Shown in pieces: positions 44,441-56,699 of a stretch of DNA of 64,000 nucleotides. How positions within the stretch are numbered: position 1 is the first letter of the stretch; each line of letters opens with the position of its first letter. The notes beneath the pieces were generated by a model that saw nothing but the letters and a program-made list of their open reading frames with translations, made no database searches and was not told the origin of the DNA. Source of the stretch: Zygnema cylindricum. Its lineage: Eukaryota > Streptophyta > Zygnematophyceae > Zygnematales > Zygnemataceae. Both the position numbers and the translations under genes were made by a program. Where the stretch lies: positions 196,408-260,407 of the forward strand of contig JBBHKE010003238.1 in NCBI GenBank assembly GCA_037447655.1, in the 5' to 3' direction.

Positions 44441-44690
44441 AGTGGGGGAGGAAGAGAGGGACAGAGAGAGGAGGAAGGAGGGAGAGAGCAGGAAAAGAGG
44501 GCGAGGAGGGAGAATGAGGGTACAGTGGTGAAGGGCGAAAGGGGAAAAGGAGGGAGAGAGGGAGAGAGGGAGAGGGGAGAGAGGGAGCGGGGGAGAAGGG
44601 TAGAGAGGGAGAGGGGGGGAAAGGAGGAAAGGGGAAAGGAAAAAGGGGAGGTGGGAGAGGGAGAGAAAGCGAAAAGGGAAGCACAGAGGC
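44441..44690. repeat. GA-rich low complexity
   Basis: Interrupted GGGAGA/GGAGGG purine tract. Confidence 0.9.
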
Positions 44691-44853
44691 TGGAAATCCA
44701 TGAAAATTGCCTCCATCTACATTTCCGTACATGTTTATCCGTACATACTTTCACTTTACTGTACTTTCTCGTGAAGTCGATCCGTACAATCACGGCGCAG
44801 AGCGCCAGATGGGCACGCTTTGTCCGTACGTCCCGCCGTACACCAAACTGCTC

Positions 44854-45395
44854 CACTACACCTCGAATCGCTATTCGCGTGTTGAACGCTAATTGAGGTA
44901 CAAATTCTGTTTTTCTGGGCAAATTCTCAAATAGAATCAACCATTCTAAATGTTTCTACAATTCTACACGTTATTTGAGGCAGCCCATTAAATAGGATTC
45001 ATGACTCTAGTATAGTGCCGTTGTAAATAGTGTGGTGGACGGACTGTCAGAGACGTACTATTTTGTAATTTTTAATGTAGAAAAGTTACAGAAAAAACAT
45101 TCACGCTGTCCCGTAGTCGCGCTAACATGTAATTGCGTAAATATTTTTCGATAAAAGGGGATGTCAAAAAAACGCGACGGCGTACGATTTGAACAATTTC
45201 GTACATGAACATATTTTAGTGCGGAGATATTATGCTGCAAATTTTTTTACAAAGCAGTGTACAAATTAGAGTATACGAAAAATTAGAATAAAAAATATTT
45301 CCACAAAAAACGACATTCTCAAATAGCGTAAATGTTTCTAATTGTTTTATAACGCTATTTATTTCATTACGCTAATAGCGATTCACGGTGTAGTA
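44854..45395. mobile_element. Family P element, long copy
   Basis: CACTACACCTCGAATCGCTA on the left faces ..TAGCGATTCACGGTGTAGTA on the right. At 542 bp it is more than twice as long as the other P copies and its interior differs, so it may be closer to the parent element. No coding sequence seen. Confidence 0.75.
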
Positions 45396-45464
45396 CAGAA
45401 AAATTAAACTCTAGTGAATCTTCTGTACGATTACGGCGAGTTGGCGTTGGCAGTAACGCCACTA

Positions 45465-46112
45465 ATCTCGTCTTTGTGAAGGACTTGCTAAGTGGACGTT
45501 CCAAAGTGCTACGTGGACATCCGTAAAGAGATCCGTATGACAAATCCGTACATCTGGAGGACATCCAATTGTCTTATGCGCGGTGGCCACCTCAGCCCGT
45601 CAAAAATTTGAGACCGTACCAACGGCCGCTAACATCCTTCTCTGACAACGGGAGTGGAGGCGCCGCCGCCAAGATTAGGTAGCAACGGTTTATAAATATG
45701 CTTCAAAAGGTAAACGTTTTTGAAACGTCAAATAAAGAATGTCCTACGGGAGTCGTCGATCGTTTAAATCTACAGTCAATGTTTATCCTTGCTGCTTTCA
45801 GTTTTCCTTCTAAAAACTATAACCTGACCTGTACCGGAAGAAAATCTTCGAGTGACCAATCAGCGGCAGTCGAGCCTTTTACGGGGACAGGAGTACAGAA
45901 CACAACCAGATCTGTGGGCAAATCTGGATTGTCCGTACAGCCTGCTTGGCGTACGTAATAGCAAAAAGGATTCAGATTGTTTATGGCATTGAAGGACGCG
46001 GTGATATTGTTAATCGACATCATTGTGGTGCCGCGTGGTGAGCCCTGTCAGAAACTTTTGTACCTTCCACCTGTTAAGCGACGGTTTTTACACGCGCGTT
46101 TTCAGAGAGAGT
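45465..46112. repeat. 648-bp segmental duplication, copy 1
   Basis: Nearly identical to 47066-47713 (offset 1601 bp). Small differences are scattered. Open frames on both strands are conserved in both copies, but no known domain is seen. Confidence 0.9.
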
Positions 46113-46502
46113 CAGAGGTCGCAAACGGTCAACCGAAACCGTGACCGACCGTTAACTGACCGCCCGCGCCGGATCCGGAACGGATTCGGTTGCCAAATTT
46201 TAGGGGTCGGCCGGTTACGGTCGGTTGACCCACCAGGAAAAAAAAAGACGGTCGGTTACGGTCGGTCAAACAAAAAACCAAAAAAAATGAAAATTTTGTA
46301 CTTTTTTTTTCCAACATTATTGTTCTTTGTACTTCTGGTATCGTGGAATTAAGTGGCATCATGATTAGCGTCGCAAATCTGACACGGTACTAACACTATT
46401 CATTTCACGAATCTTACAAAAAGATAACGGCCGCAAATCGTAATCTATTGTAAAGTGTTAATTATGCACTTTATGCGGTGTTTCCAAAATATGTCAAATT
46501 AT
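46113..46502. other. No gene; CGGTCGGTTACGGTCGG-rich patch
   Basis: 46115-46270 repeats the words CGGTCGGTTACGGTCGGT and AACCGAAACCG. The rest is unremarkable. Confidence 0.5.
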
Positions 46503-47065
46503 TTGCGTGGTTCACACTTGGAAAAATGGGAATTAGATGTCATAAATTTTGGGATCCGTACGCCAAATTTCATAAAATGACAAAAAACGCGGCGGTGACG
46601 GTTGGGGCGGTTGGTTTCGACCATTTTGGAGCGTAGCGGCGGACAAAAGATGAAGTTCTATGCGTCAAAACTTGACAGCTACGTAAAGAAAACGGCAACT
46701 GCCGTCCGCCATCGGACATCATGTTCGGAATGCATTTCGTTTTTGAAGAATTTCGAAAACGAAGCGCACGGACGTGAACCGTACAAAAATTCATACCGTC
46801 GCAAACTTATGAACAAACTAGGGGACCAATCACATAAGAGAACACATTATGTTAAAAAAAAGAAAAAAACACCGATAAAAAAAAAGGGCATGTCCAAAGT
46901 TCCTTCGCGGTTATTTTCGGTCTGTACAAACGCTTGCGTGGCAGTACAGTTTGGTTTGGAAGGGTTCGTATATATCATGTCCGCAAAGCGTTTCCTTTTT
47001 CGTACGGGCAAGTGGCTCCTATCACGACACGCTAGTTGACGTAGGCTATCGTCACGTGCCAGTTC
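46503..47065. mobile_element. TIR-A element, short truncated copy
   Basis: Left end TTGCGTGGTTCACACTTGG matches 25926 and 27449. 46550-46860 follows the left half and 46885-47065 follows the sequence at 30014-30196, so the 2-kb minisatellite interior is missing. The right terminus is absent: the copy stops at GTGCCAGTTCA, exactly where the second segmental duplicate begins. Confidence 0.8.
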
Positions 47066-47713
47066 ATCTCGTCTTTGTGAGAGGCTTGCTAAGTGGACGT
47101 CCCAAAGTGCTACGTGGACATCCGTAAAGAGATCCGTATGACAAATTCGTACATCTGGAGGACATCCAATTGTCTTATACGCGGTGGCCACCTCAGCCCG
47201 TCAAAAATTTGAGACCGTACCAACGGCCGCTAACATCCTTCTCTGACAACGGGAGTGGAGGCGCCGCCGCCAAGATTAGGTAGCAACGGTTTATAAATAT
47301 GTTTCAAAAGGTAAACGTTTTTGAAACGTCAAATAAAGAATGTCCTACGGGAGTCGTCGATCGTATAAATCTACAGTCATTGTTTATCCTTGCTACTTTC
47401 AGTTTTCCTTCGAAAAATTATAACCTGACCTGTACCGGAAGAAAATCTTCGAGTGACCAATCAGCGGCAGTTGAACCTTTTAAGGGGACAGGAGTACAGG
47501 ACACAACCAGATCTGCGGGCAAATCTGGCTTGTCCGTACAGCCTGCTTGGCGTACGTAATAGCAAAAAGGATTCGGATTGTTTATGGCATTGAAGGACGC
47601 GGTGATATTGTTAATCGACATCATTGTGGTGCCGCGTGGTGAGCCTTGTCAGAAACCTCTGTACCTTCCACCTGTTAAGCGACGGTTTTTACACGCGCGT
47701 TTTCAGAGAGAGT
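47066..47713. repeat. 648-bp segmental duplication, copy 2
   Basis: Second copy of 45465-46112. Its right edge abuts the target site of the hAT-like MITE pair. Confidence 0.9.
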
Positions 47714-47721
47714 GTTACAGT

Positions 47722-48145
47722 TAGTGTTGGGTATCGAGGACCTATTGCCGATATTCCATATATATCGAATTACAGGTATCCGATAATCGATATATCGCTT
47801 CGATATATCGAGAAGCTAAATATCGCGATATTTTTGCGATATATACAAATATTTCTTATTATTTTTATTTTTTTTCAAATTATATTTCAAACACCCCCCC
47901 CCCCCCTCCCCCCCCCCCGGGTGGCGCACGCTCAGTGGGCGGGGGGGGGGGGAGGGTACAATTTTCCGTACAAATCTCCGTATGATTTTCCGTATGGATC
48001 TGTACGGACACCCGTCTTTTACCAAATATATAGCGATAATTTATGTTGGTCCGGGTACGATATATCGAGGACCCTGACCGATCGATACTCGATATATCGA
48101 ATATCAAAATTATCGCGATATGATTTCACCCGATACCCAACACTA
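47722..48145 (+). mobile_element. hAT-like MITE (family M), copy 1
   Basis: 424 bp with TIRs TAGTGTTGGGTATCG / CGATACCCAACACTA. Flanked by GTTACAGT (47714-47721) and GTTACTAT (48146-48153), an 8-bp target duplication with two mismatches. An 8-bp duplication and TAGTGTTGGG-type ends are typical of hAT. The interior is rich in TATCGATATATCG words and contains C- and G-runs around GTGGCGCACGC. Confidence 0.8.
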
Positions 48146-48153
48146 GTTACTAT

Positions 48154-48602
48154 TAGTGTTAGGGATCGGGTAAAATCATATAGCGATAAGCTCGATATTT
48201 GATGTATCGATTATCAATCGGTTAGAGGCCTCGATATATCGTATCGGGACCAACATAAATTATTGCGATATATTTGGTAAAAGGTGGGTGTCTGTACAGA
48301 TTCCATCCACAAAAACTTACAAAAAATAGTACGGAAAGTCGTACGTAAAGTCGTGCGGAAAATCGTTCCCCCTCCCCCCCCCGAGCGCCCGCCCCAGGGG
48401 GAGGGGTGGGGGGGGCTTCGAGAATAAAAAATTGGGGGAAAAAAAGAAAAAAAATATATATGTATATATATATATATATATACATCGCAGAAATATCGCG
48501 ATATTTAGCTTCCCGATATATCGAAGCGATATATCGATTATCGGGTACCTAAAATTCGGTACATATCGAATATCGTCAAGTGGTCCTCAATACCCAACAC
48601 TA
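48154..48602 (-). mobile_element. hAT-like MITE (family M), copy 2, opposite orientation
   Basis: 449 bp, ends TAGTGTTAGGGATCG / CAATACCCAACACTA, inverted relative to copy 1 and separated from it only by the shared 8-bp target word. Right flank GTTACAGA. Contains a (TA)n run at about 48455-48481. Confidence 0.8.
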
Positions 48603-48736
48603 GTTACAGAAGTGGCAGTCAGTACGAAAACAAGATTTTTGACATGCTTCAATTGACACCATCATACCACAGTGGGTGTCCTGAAACTTAAAGTGATAAA
48701 TTTTGTACGATTTATTTTTTTAGGGGTATCCGCCAC

Positions 48737-48800
48737 TTGCACCGTGTATCGCTATTAGTGTTTACGTTTTTAACGCCACTTAGGGCACTTTCCATTGTAA
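48737..48800. mobile_element. Family P end fragment
   Basis: TGCACCGTGTATCGCTATTA and TTTTTAACGCCACTTAGGG match the terminal part of family P. The partner end is not found nearby. Confidence 0.5.
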
Positions 48801-51800
48801 CCGAAACTTAGTCTTGTTACTTTGTTTTTTAGCAAAAAAAAACCGTACTACTTTTAGAGCGTTCCGATGTAACGCAAGGAAAACGTAACTTTAAATTGTG
48901 ACGGACGTAGACACAGGGTGTAATTTGTGACGGTTGTAGACGACTACAAAACTTGCAATAATTGATGACGTTTACAAAATAGCGACGGTTGTAGGCGTCT
49001 ACTGCAAAGTGGTTTTTTGTGACATTATAGATGCTTAGGTTTGAGATATTTTGACGTCACACTCACTTATGACAGCTTCGATGTCACTAATTCCAAAACT
49101 TTCCGCCATGGTTTTCCGACTTTGTTTTTTCGTTTTGTTCTTTCTCACTCTATTTACCATCAAAATACGCCCAAAGACAGTCAAAAGTAATCTTTTTCAT
49201 ACATCTTTCAATTGATACTATTCTTGCCGTTTCTCATTGCAAAAATCGTGAGATAGGCGCGGTAATGGGAGAGGGAGGGAGAAAGAGGCGCCTTCACGGA
49301 CTTCGCTTTTTACGAAATGGCGTCCGTCGGTCAAGACCCCTCTCTTGAAAAGGAGTAATAAATAGTTCACTTATCTATTTTAGTTAGACTTTAGAGAGAG
49401 AAAAGGACTAGAGAAATTCATGGCTGCATCCTTGGACGGAAGGTGGCAGACTGGAATAGGTGACAATATATCAAAAAGGTGGACTGACCTGGATGTGATC
49501 ATAGGTCCATAATAGTCAAAACATAGCCTGCCGCCCTATCCGTTAAGTCGTTGAAGAATCGATACACATATTGGGTTTGATAAGTATATAAATAGTTACG
49601 CGACGTCTAATTCATTTAACTGAACAAATTGGCAAAGAGGCGCATGTGAAACGAATCATACATGGTTGCAAATCTGAACCATGTAAATATTTTTAATCGG
49701 ACGTCCGTCGTTGCAGCCGCCAACCCGGAATGAACTTTTGGCGGCTTTTGGAGATAACGTCACGTGGTGCCACGTGGCGCCACATTATTGGAAAACAAAG
49801 AAGATGGGAGGAGGACCCATAGCTCCTGATATGACAAGCGTCACCAGGAAGGCATGTCGTACAATGACCGTAAAAGAAGTACATCGGCCACTGTACCTTC
49901 TTGTGCTGCACAGTGTTCTTATTGGTCTAGGGTTTAGTAGTAGGTAGCTTTAAGTAGGCAGACCAGGACTTAGTGAAATTTAGCCACCTCTCTTTGAGAG
50001 GGCTTGTAACTATAAAGGTCATCTTTGACCAGCCATAACTTAATGCTCAGGGGAGCAAATCCAGTGATTCTTTTTGCGTTCCGCTCAAGGAAGTCGGGCC
50101 CTCACAGGGGTGATAATGGTCAAAATATTTGTGTGCCAGGGTGGCACATATTCAGTGGGAAAGAGGAAGGGGCATGCATTATCCTAGAGGTCTTATATAC
50201 GCTGCATACTCTGTGGAATGGAGGCCAGAGTTTCACCCTCACGACCCCTATACAGAAAAAGGTGCACGGAAAATAGTGCGTACAGGTTGTAAACGGAAGT
50301 GGGTTTTTTTTGTTTGTACTCCGCGCAAAAAAACTTGTCAAAAACTTCCGACGCGTGCGACATCATCTGCCTATTCGCTCACATCATGGAACTTTATTTA
50401 AAATTAACTCGCGAGGTGATTTTATATAAAGTTTGAAGATGAGCTAGAAGGACGCGAAAGAGGGTCGAAACACGCTAGGCGACAAACTGTATCGCGCTAG
50501 ACGACAAACTAGATTTACCTAGATTTTTTATGTTTTTGTGTCTCAAGATGGTTTTACGGATTTTATTTTGAGATAAACTGTTGTTGGGTTGTTTTATTTT
50601 TTCATTTACCCTTTTTTTTGTTTGAAGTGATGTTTTTATTGGTTTGCCGAGTTGAGTTGTCCTACTACAAAGAAGGTAAATCTGATTTTGTTATTTTTGT
50701 TATTTTTGTTGTAAGTGTCCTTACAATTATAAATTTTATTTTGTCATTTTGTTTTTTCATTCAAAAACGGTTCCTGATTTGGTGACACTCCTACTCATCT
50801 CTTCATTTATTCGTGAAAAACTCGAGACAAGTGACTAAAAGAAATAGAACACTTAAAATCATCCAACTGTTTGAAACTATTTCGAACTATAGAGAGTACA
50901 AAATTTTTAGGGAGTACAAAATTTCTTTCTTTCGTTGTATTCGTTATGAGAGACAGGTAATGGAGTGGAAATAAGTACGGATACTTGAATCGGCAAAATG
51001 TTGGATAAAAGTCTTTAACAAATCAAAGTTTAAAAGGTTGAACAAAACATAAAAATAACTTCGCAGGCCTTCCAAATCTCCCATCTAATGCACGTCCACA
51101 ATCTTCGGTGTTGTGAACTTTAATATTTTAGGAGGTAATCATTAACGGTAGATTTCTTCTGTTTCTGGGTAGTCATTTTTTGTAGTTATTATTAGTTTTG
51201 GTGGTTACTTGTTAAGTTAATGTTGTCTTCTTTAATTGTTCTTTATGCCTTTGGCAATTTTTTCTCGGCTGTTTTAGTCTTCAAATGTGTTTTTATATTA
51301 CGCCTTCTTACCCTTACGGTTTTTCCCTCGTACTTTTTCCCATTAATATTTCCTCTCTATTTGTACGGTCTCCTTTTATTCTCTAAAGTGTTTGTTTTTT
51401 TCCCGTCCTTACATAATGGCTTACAAATTCTTTAAATTGCTATGTTTCAAAGTTTTGGAATTGATCCAAGATTGTTTGTTAGTCAGGTGGGATATGATTT
51501 TCGTGGATATATTAGTGCTTCGCACTATCTCGGGTAAAAAATGGGTCATTTAAGGGTCATTTTGCAAATGCGATGCCCAGGGCCATTTATTTTAATACGC
51601 ACGTAATAAACAGGCCATACTAAAAAAGAGAAAAAACTGAAGCTGCCCATGAAAATTTGAAAAACTTTTTTAAACGTAGAATGGAGGTAATCTATTTTTG
51701 CCCAATTCGGGAGATAATCCCGAAAGTGAACTGACACGCGTAAAAGTGCCAGAATTGTTTATTTCTCACGAACTTTTAACCTTCCCGTACTTTTTGTACC

Positions 51801-51892
51801 TTTTGTTTGTACCATACGGCGAATTTTATTGGTCCAAACTCCAAAGTATGCACGCAGTTGTCCGTTTCTACTTTTTCTCCAAGTGAAGTTAA
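48801..51892. other. No gene seen
   Basis: Contains a repeated GACGGTTGTAGACG or GACGGTTGTAGGCG word at 48931 and 48983, and CACGTGGTGCCACGTGGCGCC near 49762, which resembles a phrase in repeat R. No coding sequence recognised. Confidence 0.4.
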
Positions 51893-52265
51893 CACACGCC
51901 GTTAAGAATATCTCACTTTTGATTCCTTTCTCGGCCGTACCGTAAACCTACCGCTTAGTCTCTTTGACTTATTCAAGCGAATTGAATACACGCCGTTAGG
52001 AATATCTCGGTCTTGATTCCTTTTTCGACCGTACCGTACATCTAACGCTTAGTCTCTTTGACTTTTAGGGCGAATTAAATACACGCGCTTAATAATATCT
52101 CGTTTTTGATTCCTTTTATGGCCGTACCGTACAACTGACGCATAGTCTCTTTGACTTTTTCAGTCGAATTGAACACACGCAGTTAGGAATATCGCGCATT
52201 TGATTTCTTTTTGGACCGTACCGTACCGTACAACTGAAGCTGCTTTCCCACTTACTGAAAGTTTT
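51893..52265. repeat. ~94-bp tandem repeat leading into repeat R
   Basis: ACACGCCGTTAAGAATATCT-type starts at 51893, 51988, 52082 and 52173 (period 91-95 bp), each with TTTTGATTCC, GCCGTACCGTAC and TTAGTCTCTTTGAC. Repeat R copy 1 at 35222 carries only one such unit. Confidence 0.85.
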
Positions 52266-52691
52266 AAAAAGACGGATTTCCGCGCACCAAACCCTAACGG
52301 AACTGAAAAACGGATCTGAGTGGACAAAGATCGCCACCAGCTTTTGGTCAAGAATTTTCCTGTCAGTGTGACGTGGCGAGCTCGCAGCCCATGGCGCCCA
52401 CCATGGTCATCGCGACAATGCTGATATTGTGGTGCCACGTGGCACACGTCATGGGAGATTACATTGGAGTCATGCCGGAACCAGACAGTACGTTTTCCCC
52501 TCCCTTGACCTTCCTTATCTCTCTTCTGTTGTGCAGTCCATGTCTTCACACGTGCGAAACGTATCTTTAATTCGCTGCTCTGCCGCTTCTCTGTCCGTAC
52601 TGCTGCTGCAGAGTCGGCTCTGGAGGCGGTGAAGGCGGCGATTGTGAACAAGGAGAACTTTCCCGAAATCACATGTGGTGGAGATTATTTC
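52170..52691 (+). repeat. Dispersed gene-fragment repeat R, copy 2
   Basis: Better preserved than copy 1. From ATG 52391 the frame reads MAPTMVIATMLILWCHVAHV then MGDYIGVMPEPD, with a donor-like GTACG at 52488 and GTGCAG at 52531-52536 (49-nt pyrimidine-rich gap), then HVFTRAKRIFNSLLCRFS, VRT and AAAESALEAVKAAIVNKE. It runs into the 10-N gap, so more coding sequence may follow there. A 49-nt intron is very short for a plant; a different gene model is possible. No family recognised. Confidence 0.5.
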
Positions 52692-52701
52692 NNNNNNNNN
52701 N
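52692..52701. other. Assembly gap (10 N)
   Basis: Run of ten N, usually a placeholder of unknown size. It cuts repeat R copy 2. Confidence 1.
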
Positions 52702-55017
52702 TAGTTGCCTTTCGATTTGTTCTTGATTCGGTCGGCGGTTTTGCTTCGTTCAAAGAACTGTAAGATTGTCAAAAGACGAGTTAAGTACTTACACCATCAC
52801 GACTGTCCTGTGATAACGCGTGAACGCCATGTAAAGCATGAATGGCTACCGATGATGTCAAGATAACTGTTGACAACAGTATTCGACACCATGTTCAAAA
52901 ATTGAACTAAAGGATAAATGTCTGGTAAGACTTCATATAATAACAGTATTCAGTATTAAAACGAGCGTTGTTAAACCACCTGATTATAAGAGATGGTTGC
53001 GAGCCATGTTGACGTGTATGTTTTTCTAAATTGTATCCATTATGATCATGTCCAACGGACATCAAATAGGAAATCAAGTTAAAAACTTGTACCACAGCTT
53101 ATGACAACAGTTGTCAATAGAACTGTAGTAGCCATCGGTAAGTACGAAATGTACCGCAAGTGCGCAATAGTGTCCTGTCAGCACTACCACATTCATGAAT
53201 TGAGCAGAAAACTGTTAGAATGTCAAGAAACTTGCTTCGTTTTGGCGGCTGGCTTAGTTCTTGTTTAGCTTTCCGTTGATGAGGCTAGAGTTTATTTTGT
53301 CCTTTCACATAGTGTTTTTGGCGTACCTTCTCCCAATAGCTGAACATTTTTAAAAGAAGTGTGATGGTAGGCCTTCTGAATATGTGGAAGCAATAAAAAG
53401 GCCAAATGAAAGGGAAAAATGTGGCACAGTATGAAACATTTGAAAAACAAAAAAAAATTGAAAAGAAAATAACAAAGCAAATGGACCTTTTACTGCACAA
53501 GGCTGAAATATCATCCACGGTATCTCAGTGCACATAATCCTGCTACAGTCAGAAAAAAGAGAAAGATAATTTGTTCTTAGCATGTGACTCTCATGTTGAA
53601 CCACCTGTCCCACTACTAGAATAGTTGTTGATTTCATCAAATCAATGCCCCAAACACACGGGAATCATCCTCAAGCTTAAGAATATCAACAAGGTTCCGA
53701 ATATGTAAGACGCCTGGTCGGATAAATTGCCTACCCTCGCTTTTGAAACAAGAGAGAAATGCAGGATAAATTAAAAAGCACATGGTGTCCATCTGAGTTG
53801 AGTACAAAAGGGTGGCATGACCAACGCGAAAAACAACAATAAAAACAAAAAGAGCGCAAAATTTTAAAAAAGAAACAACAAAAAGAGATAAAGCCTAAAC
53901 TCAAATGAAAAGCACTACAGTAGAGATGTTTGAGATATTGTTTACCCGCAGTTGTGTTCTTAGAATCATCCACTAAAGGGCAATGAAGATGATGGATACG
54001 TCGAGCTAAATAAGATTGCAAGTAAATTAAAACTAAGAGTGGTTGAAAGAAACAACCAAGAGCAATGGTGAAGGATTTGGCATGAAAAGAGATGAAAGAA
54101 TGAGTAGCTATCACAATCTCACGGAAGAGCTCCCACAATAGACAAATGGAGAGAGGAGATAGAAGGCCCCCGAGAATTTTACCGCGGTATCTTAACCCTA
54201 CCGGGGATGAAATCTTGGATCCGTAATCTGCTCGAAAGAATCCCGTAGGTCAGCGGTAATGTTTACTGGTCAGGGAATACCACGTTTTAGGAAAACCACT
54301 TTTAGGTTGGTCTATCGTGGAATCTTTAGCATACACATTTGTAAAGGTCGTTGGAGTGAGTTTAAAGATGAGGGCGAGAATGGGAGAATCTTGTGAAAAC
54401 TTTAACAAATCGTCGAAAAAGTTGTTCTATGATATGTTTTTTTTATGCCTTATGGTGCCTTTGAACATTTGGGCTTAGTAAGACATACATGAACAACCAT
54501 AAAGCCATCGAAGAAACCCTAAAAAATCATAAGGGGAGAGCCCTAAACATGCAAAGAAATTGAAAACCTTAAGAAAACTTGTTACAATGTCTTTTGACGT
54601 GGTCAAAATGTTTTTCACTATTTCATAATATTTTATTGTGATAAATGGAAAGAAACAAGACGAAACCGGAAAAAAACTAAAACGTTAAAAAGGTCCACAC
54701 TAAAGGTGATACTGCATATGATTGTACGTTTTTTTTGCATATTGCAAACCATGGCCGGGTTACACACATTTTTCCACCAAAGGGAAAGAGAGAGGGCGGT
54801 AAAAAAAAAGGCGTTTGACTCTGTGATGAACCGTTGAATTTTTTTTTGAGGCAAGTTATCGAAAGGTAACCGTCTCGCCTTTCGATCTTGACGCCACCAT
54901 AAAATATCGTAAAAATATGTGATGAAGAAATGAGTTTTGAGTGCCCGAAAAATGTTTAACGGTAATGACGATGGGCCAATGTACTGCTAGAAAAGGTACC
55001 AAAGGTACCGAAAAGGT
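52702..55017. other. No feature seen
   Basis: AT-rich sequence with short open frames and no recognised motif, repeat or RNA. Confidence 0.45.
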
Positions 55018-55221
55018 ACACTGCTCATCGTTATTAGCGTTAAAGATTTATTAGTGTTAATGCAAAATAAGAATTAATAATACTAATTTAGTGGAAAGAG
55101 GCGTGGCAAATTGTAGTCCATGTCCTTAAATAATGTTCCTAACTCTATTTTGCGATTTTTGGCTAGAAAAAGTCGCGACCGAATTAGTGTTTTTAACACT
55201 ACTAACGATGAGCGGTGTAGT
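55018..55221. mobile_element. Family P foldback element, copy next to M2
   Basis: ACACTGCTCATCGTTATTAG on the left pairs with ..CTAACGATGAGCGGTGTAG on the right. Its right end overlaps the left end of the M2 element by a few bases. Confidence 0.75.
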
Positions 55222-55675
55222 GTTGTATATGCGGAAAAACTTATCGGGATACAACCGATACCGATAGTATCGGATATCGAACGGTGAGGTGTCCCGATAT
55301 ATAGCTCCGAGACCAACAAATCCCTTATTGGCAATAAGTGGAAAAAAATATAGTACGCTATGTAATGAAACATTATAATATGCTATATTGTATTTTCACT
55401 ATATATATCGTGACATGCCACGTATGGCAATTTGTTCCGTACTCTGTATGACATAAGAACAAAAGTTTAGTAAAACTGAGTAAATTGTACAATTATACTG
55501 AATGAATCGTACAATTATCGACTCGATAGTCATCGAACCGGTGATATCGCGATGAAAAACCGACAATAACACTGGTAACACCGGTACCGATATATCGTGC
55601 CAATATATCAATTATTGGTAGGCCAGAAAAAGGGCATATCGTTTATTGGCAAATGGCTGCCGATACAAAACACTA
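55218..55675. mobile_element. MITE family M2, intact copy
   Basis: TAGTGTTGTAT at 55218 faces ..CCGATACAAAACACTA at 55675. The interior matches 30266-30940 (GACCAACAAATCCCTTAT, CACCGGTACCGATATATCGT). The ends resemble hAT, but no target duplication is visible because the left flank is the P element. Confidence 0.65.
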
Positions 55676-55794
55676 CAAAATGGCCAAAAGTACCAAAAGC
55701 TAGAAAGATGTTGCAACCTTTTCTTTTTTTTCCACACAACTTAAATGTGGAACGGGTTCTTAAACATTAACAATAGTAACAAAACCGTAGCTTA

Positions 55795-56597
55795 GGGTAA
55801 CCTTCCATCAGGCGAAAAGTGGGGTTGTTTACTGGAAAAAGTACCCTTCCGTACTAGGCCGTACTGTTTTTTTTTTTTTTTTTCAAAAGATGTTTACTAA
55901 AAATTCGTTGAGATTCTCCAGACTTCTTGGAGAAAAGCACCACCGTCCGATTTTCAATTTTCGACGCAAACGCTTCATGTTTCCAGTACGTAGCTAGTCT
56001 CCTCCTACTGTCCTCGGGAGGAGAGTTTGTGATTACTGGACGCGTGTTTTGGTCCACTTGTAATGTCAGAGTCGACCCACGACAGACGTGAAGCAATAAG
56101 CTTACATGTGGCAAATGGAGTGTACCGTGTGACATCAAAGCCAGCCTGTTCGACGACAAAAAATTCCTGGTTGTATAGCCAGCCTGTTCGACGACAAAAA
56201 AAACTTGGTTGTAAGACATCCTGTGACGTCTCCATCATAAATGTGCGATATAGCGATTCACGTTCAAATGGTACATTCTTGGACATTTGTACAAACTTAA
56301 ATTTTGCAACGGTTTTCGTGGCCGTTGATACCACAACAACCCTAAGAACGTTCAGATTGTACATTAGCGTGACGCTACTAGATATTTTAATCGGCGTCTG
56401 CCCGTACACATACGCAGCTGCTATTTTGTCCTTTTGGAAATGATGATTATTCCTGGGCGGCTCAACAGGTCCTACGTGGTACCAATCGCAATCTAACACC
56501 TCACTCACTGGCACGACATGATGGAAGGGTGTTACAAATTTTACTCCCAGTAAACGTGTTCGTACGATTACTGGGAACGCCTGATGGAAGGTTACCC
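55795..56597. mobile_element. Harbinger-like non-autonomous element H1
   Basis: Perfect 20-bp TIRs (GGGTAACCTTCCATCAGGCG and complement at 56578-56597) flanked on both sides by TTA (55792-55794, 56598-56600). A 3-bp TTA target duplication and a GG-starting TIR are typical of PIF/Harbinger. Inside is a ~39-bp tandem duplication (56141-56217, CCAGCCTGTTCGACGAC). The long minus-strand ORF shows no transposase motif. Confidence 0.8.
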
Positions 56598-56699
56598 TTA
56601 GGTGAATGAATACTATCTTAAAGTAAAACACAACTAAGTTGGGACAAAAATCAAAATTACGTATATACTAAAAAAAACTTTAAAGGCAGTAACAACACC

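Noticed and set aside
45698-46023. Conserved short ORFs on both strands of the 648-bp duplicates
   Set aside because: Conservation is explained by recent duplication; differences are too few to show coding constraint.
56005-56631. 208-aa ORF inside the Harbinger-like element as a transposase
   Set aside because: It spans the right TIR and an internal duplication, and shows no DDE motif or helix-turn-helix.
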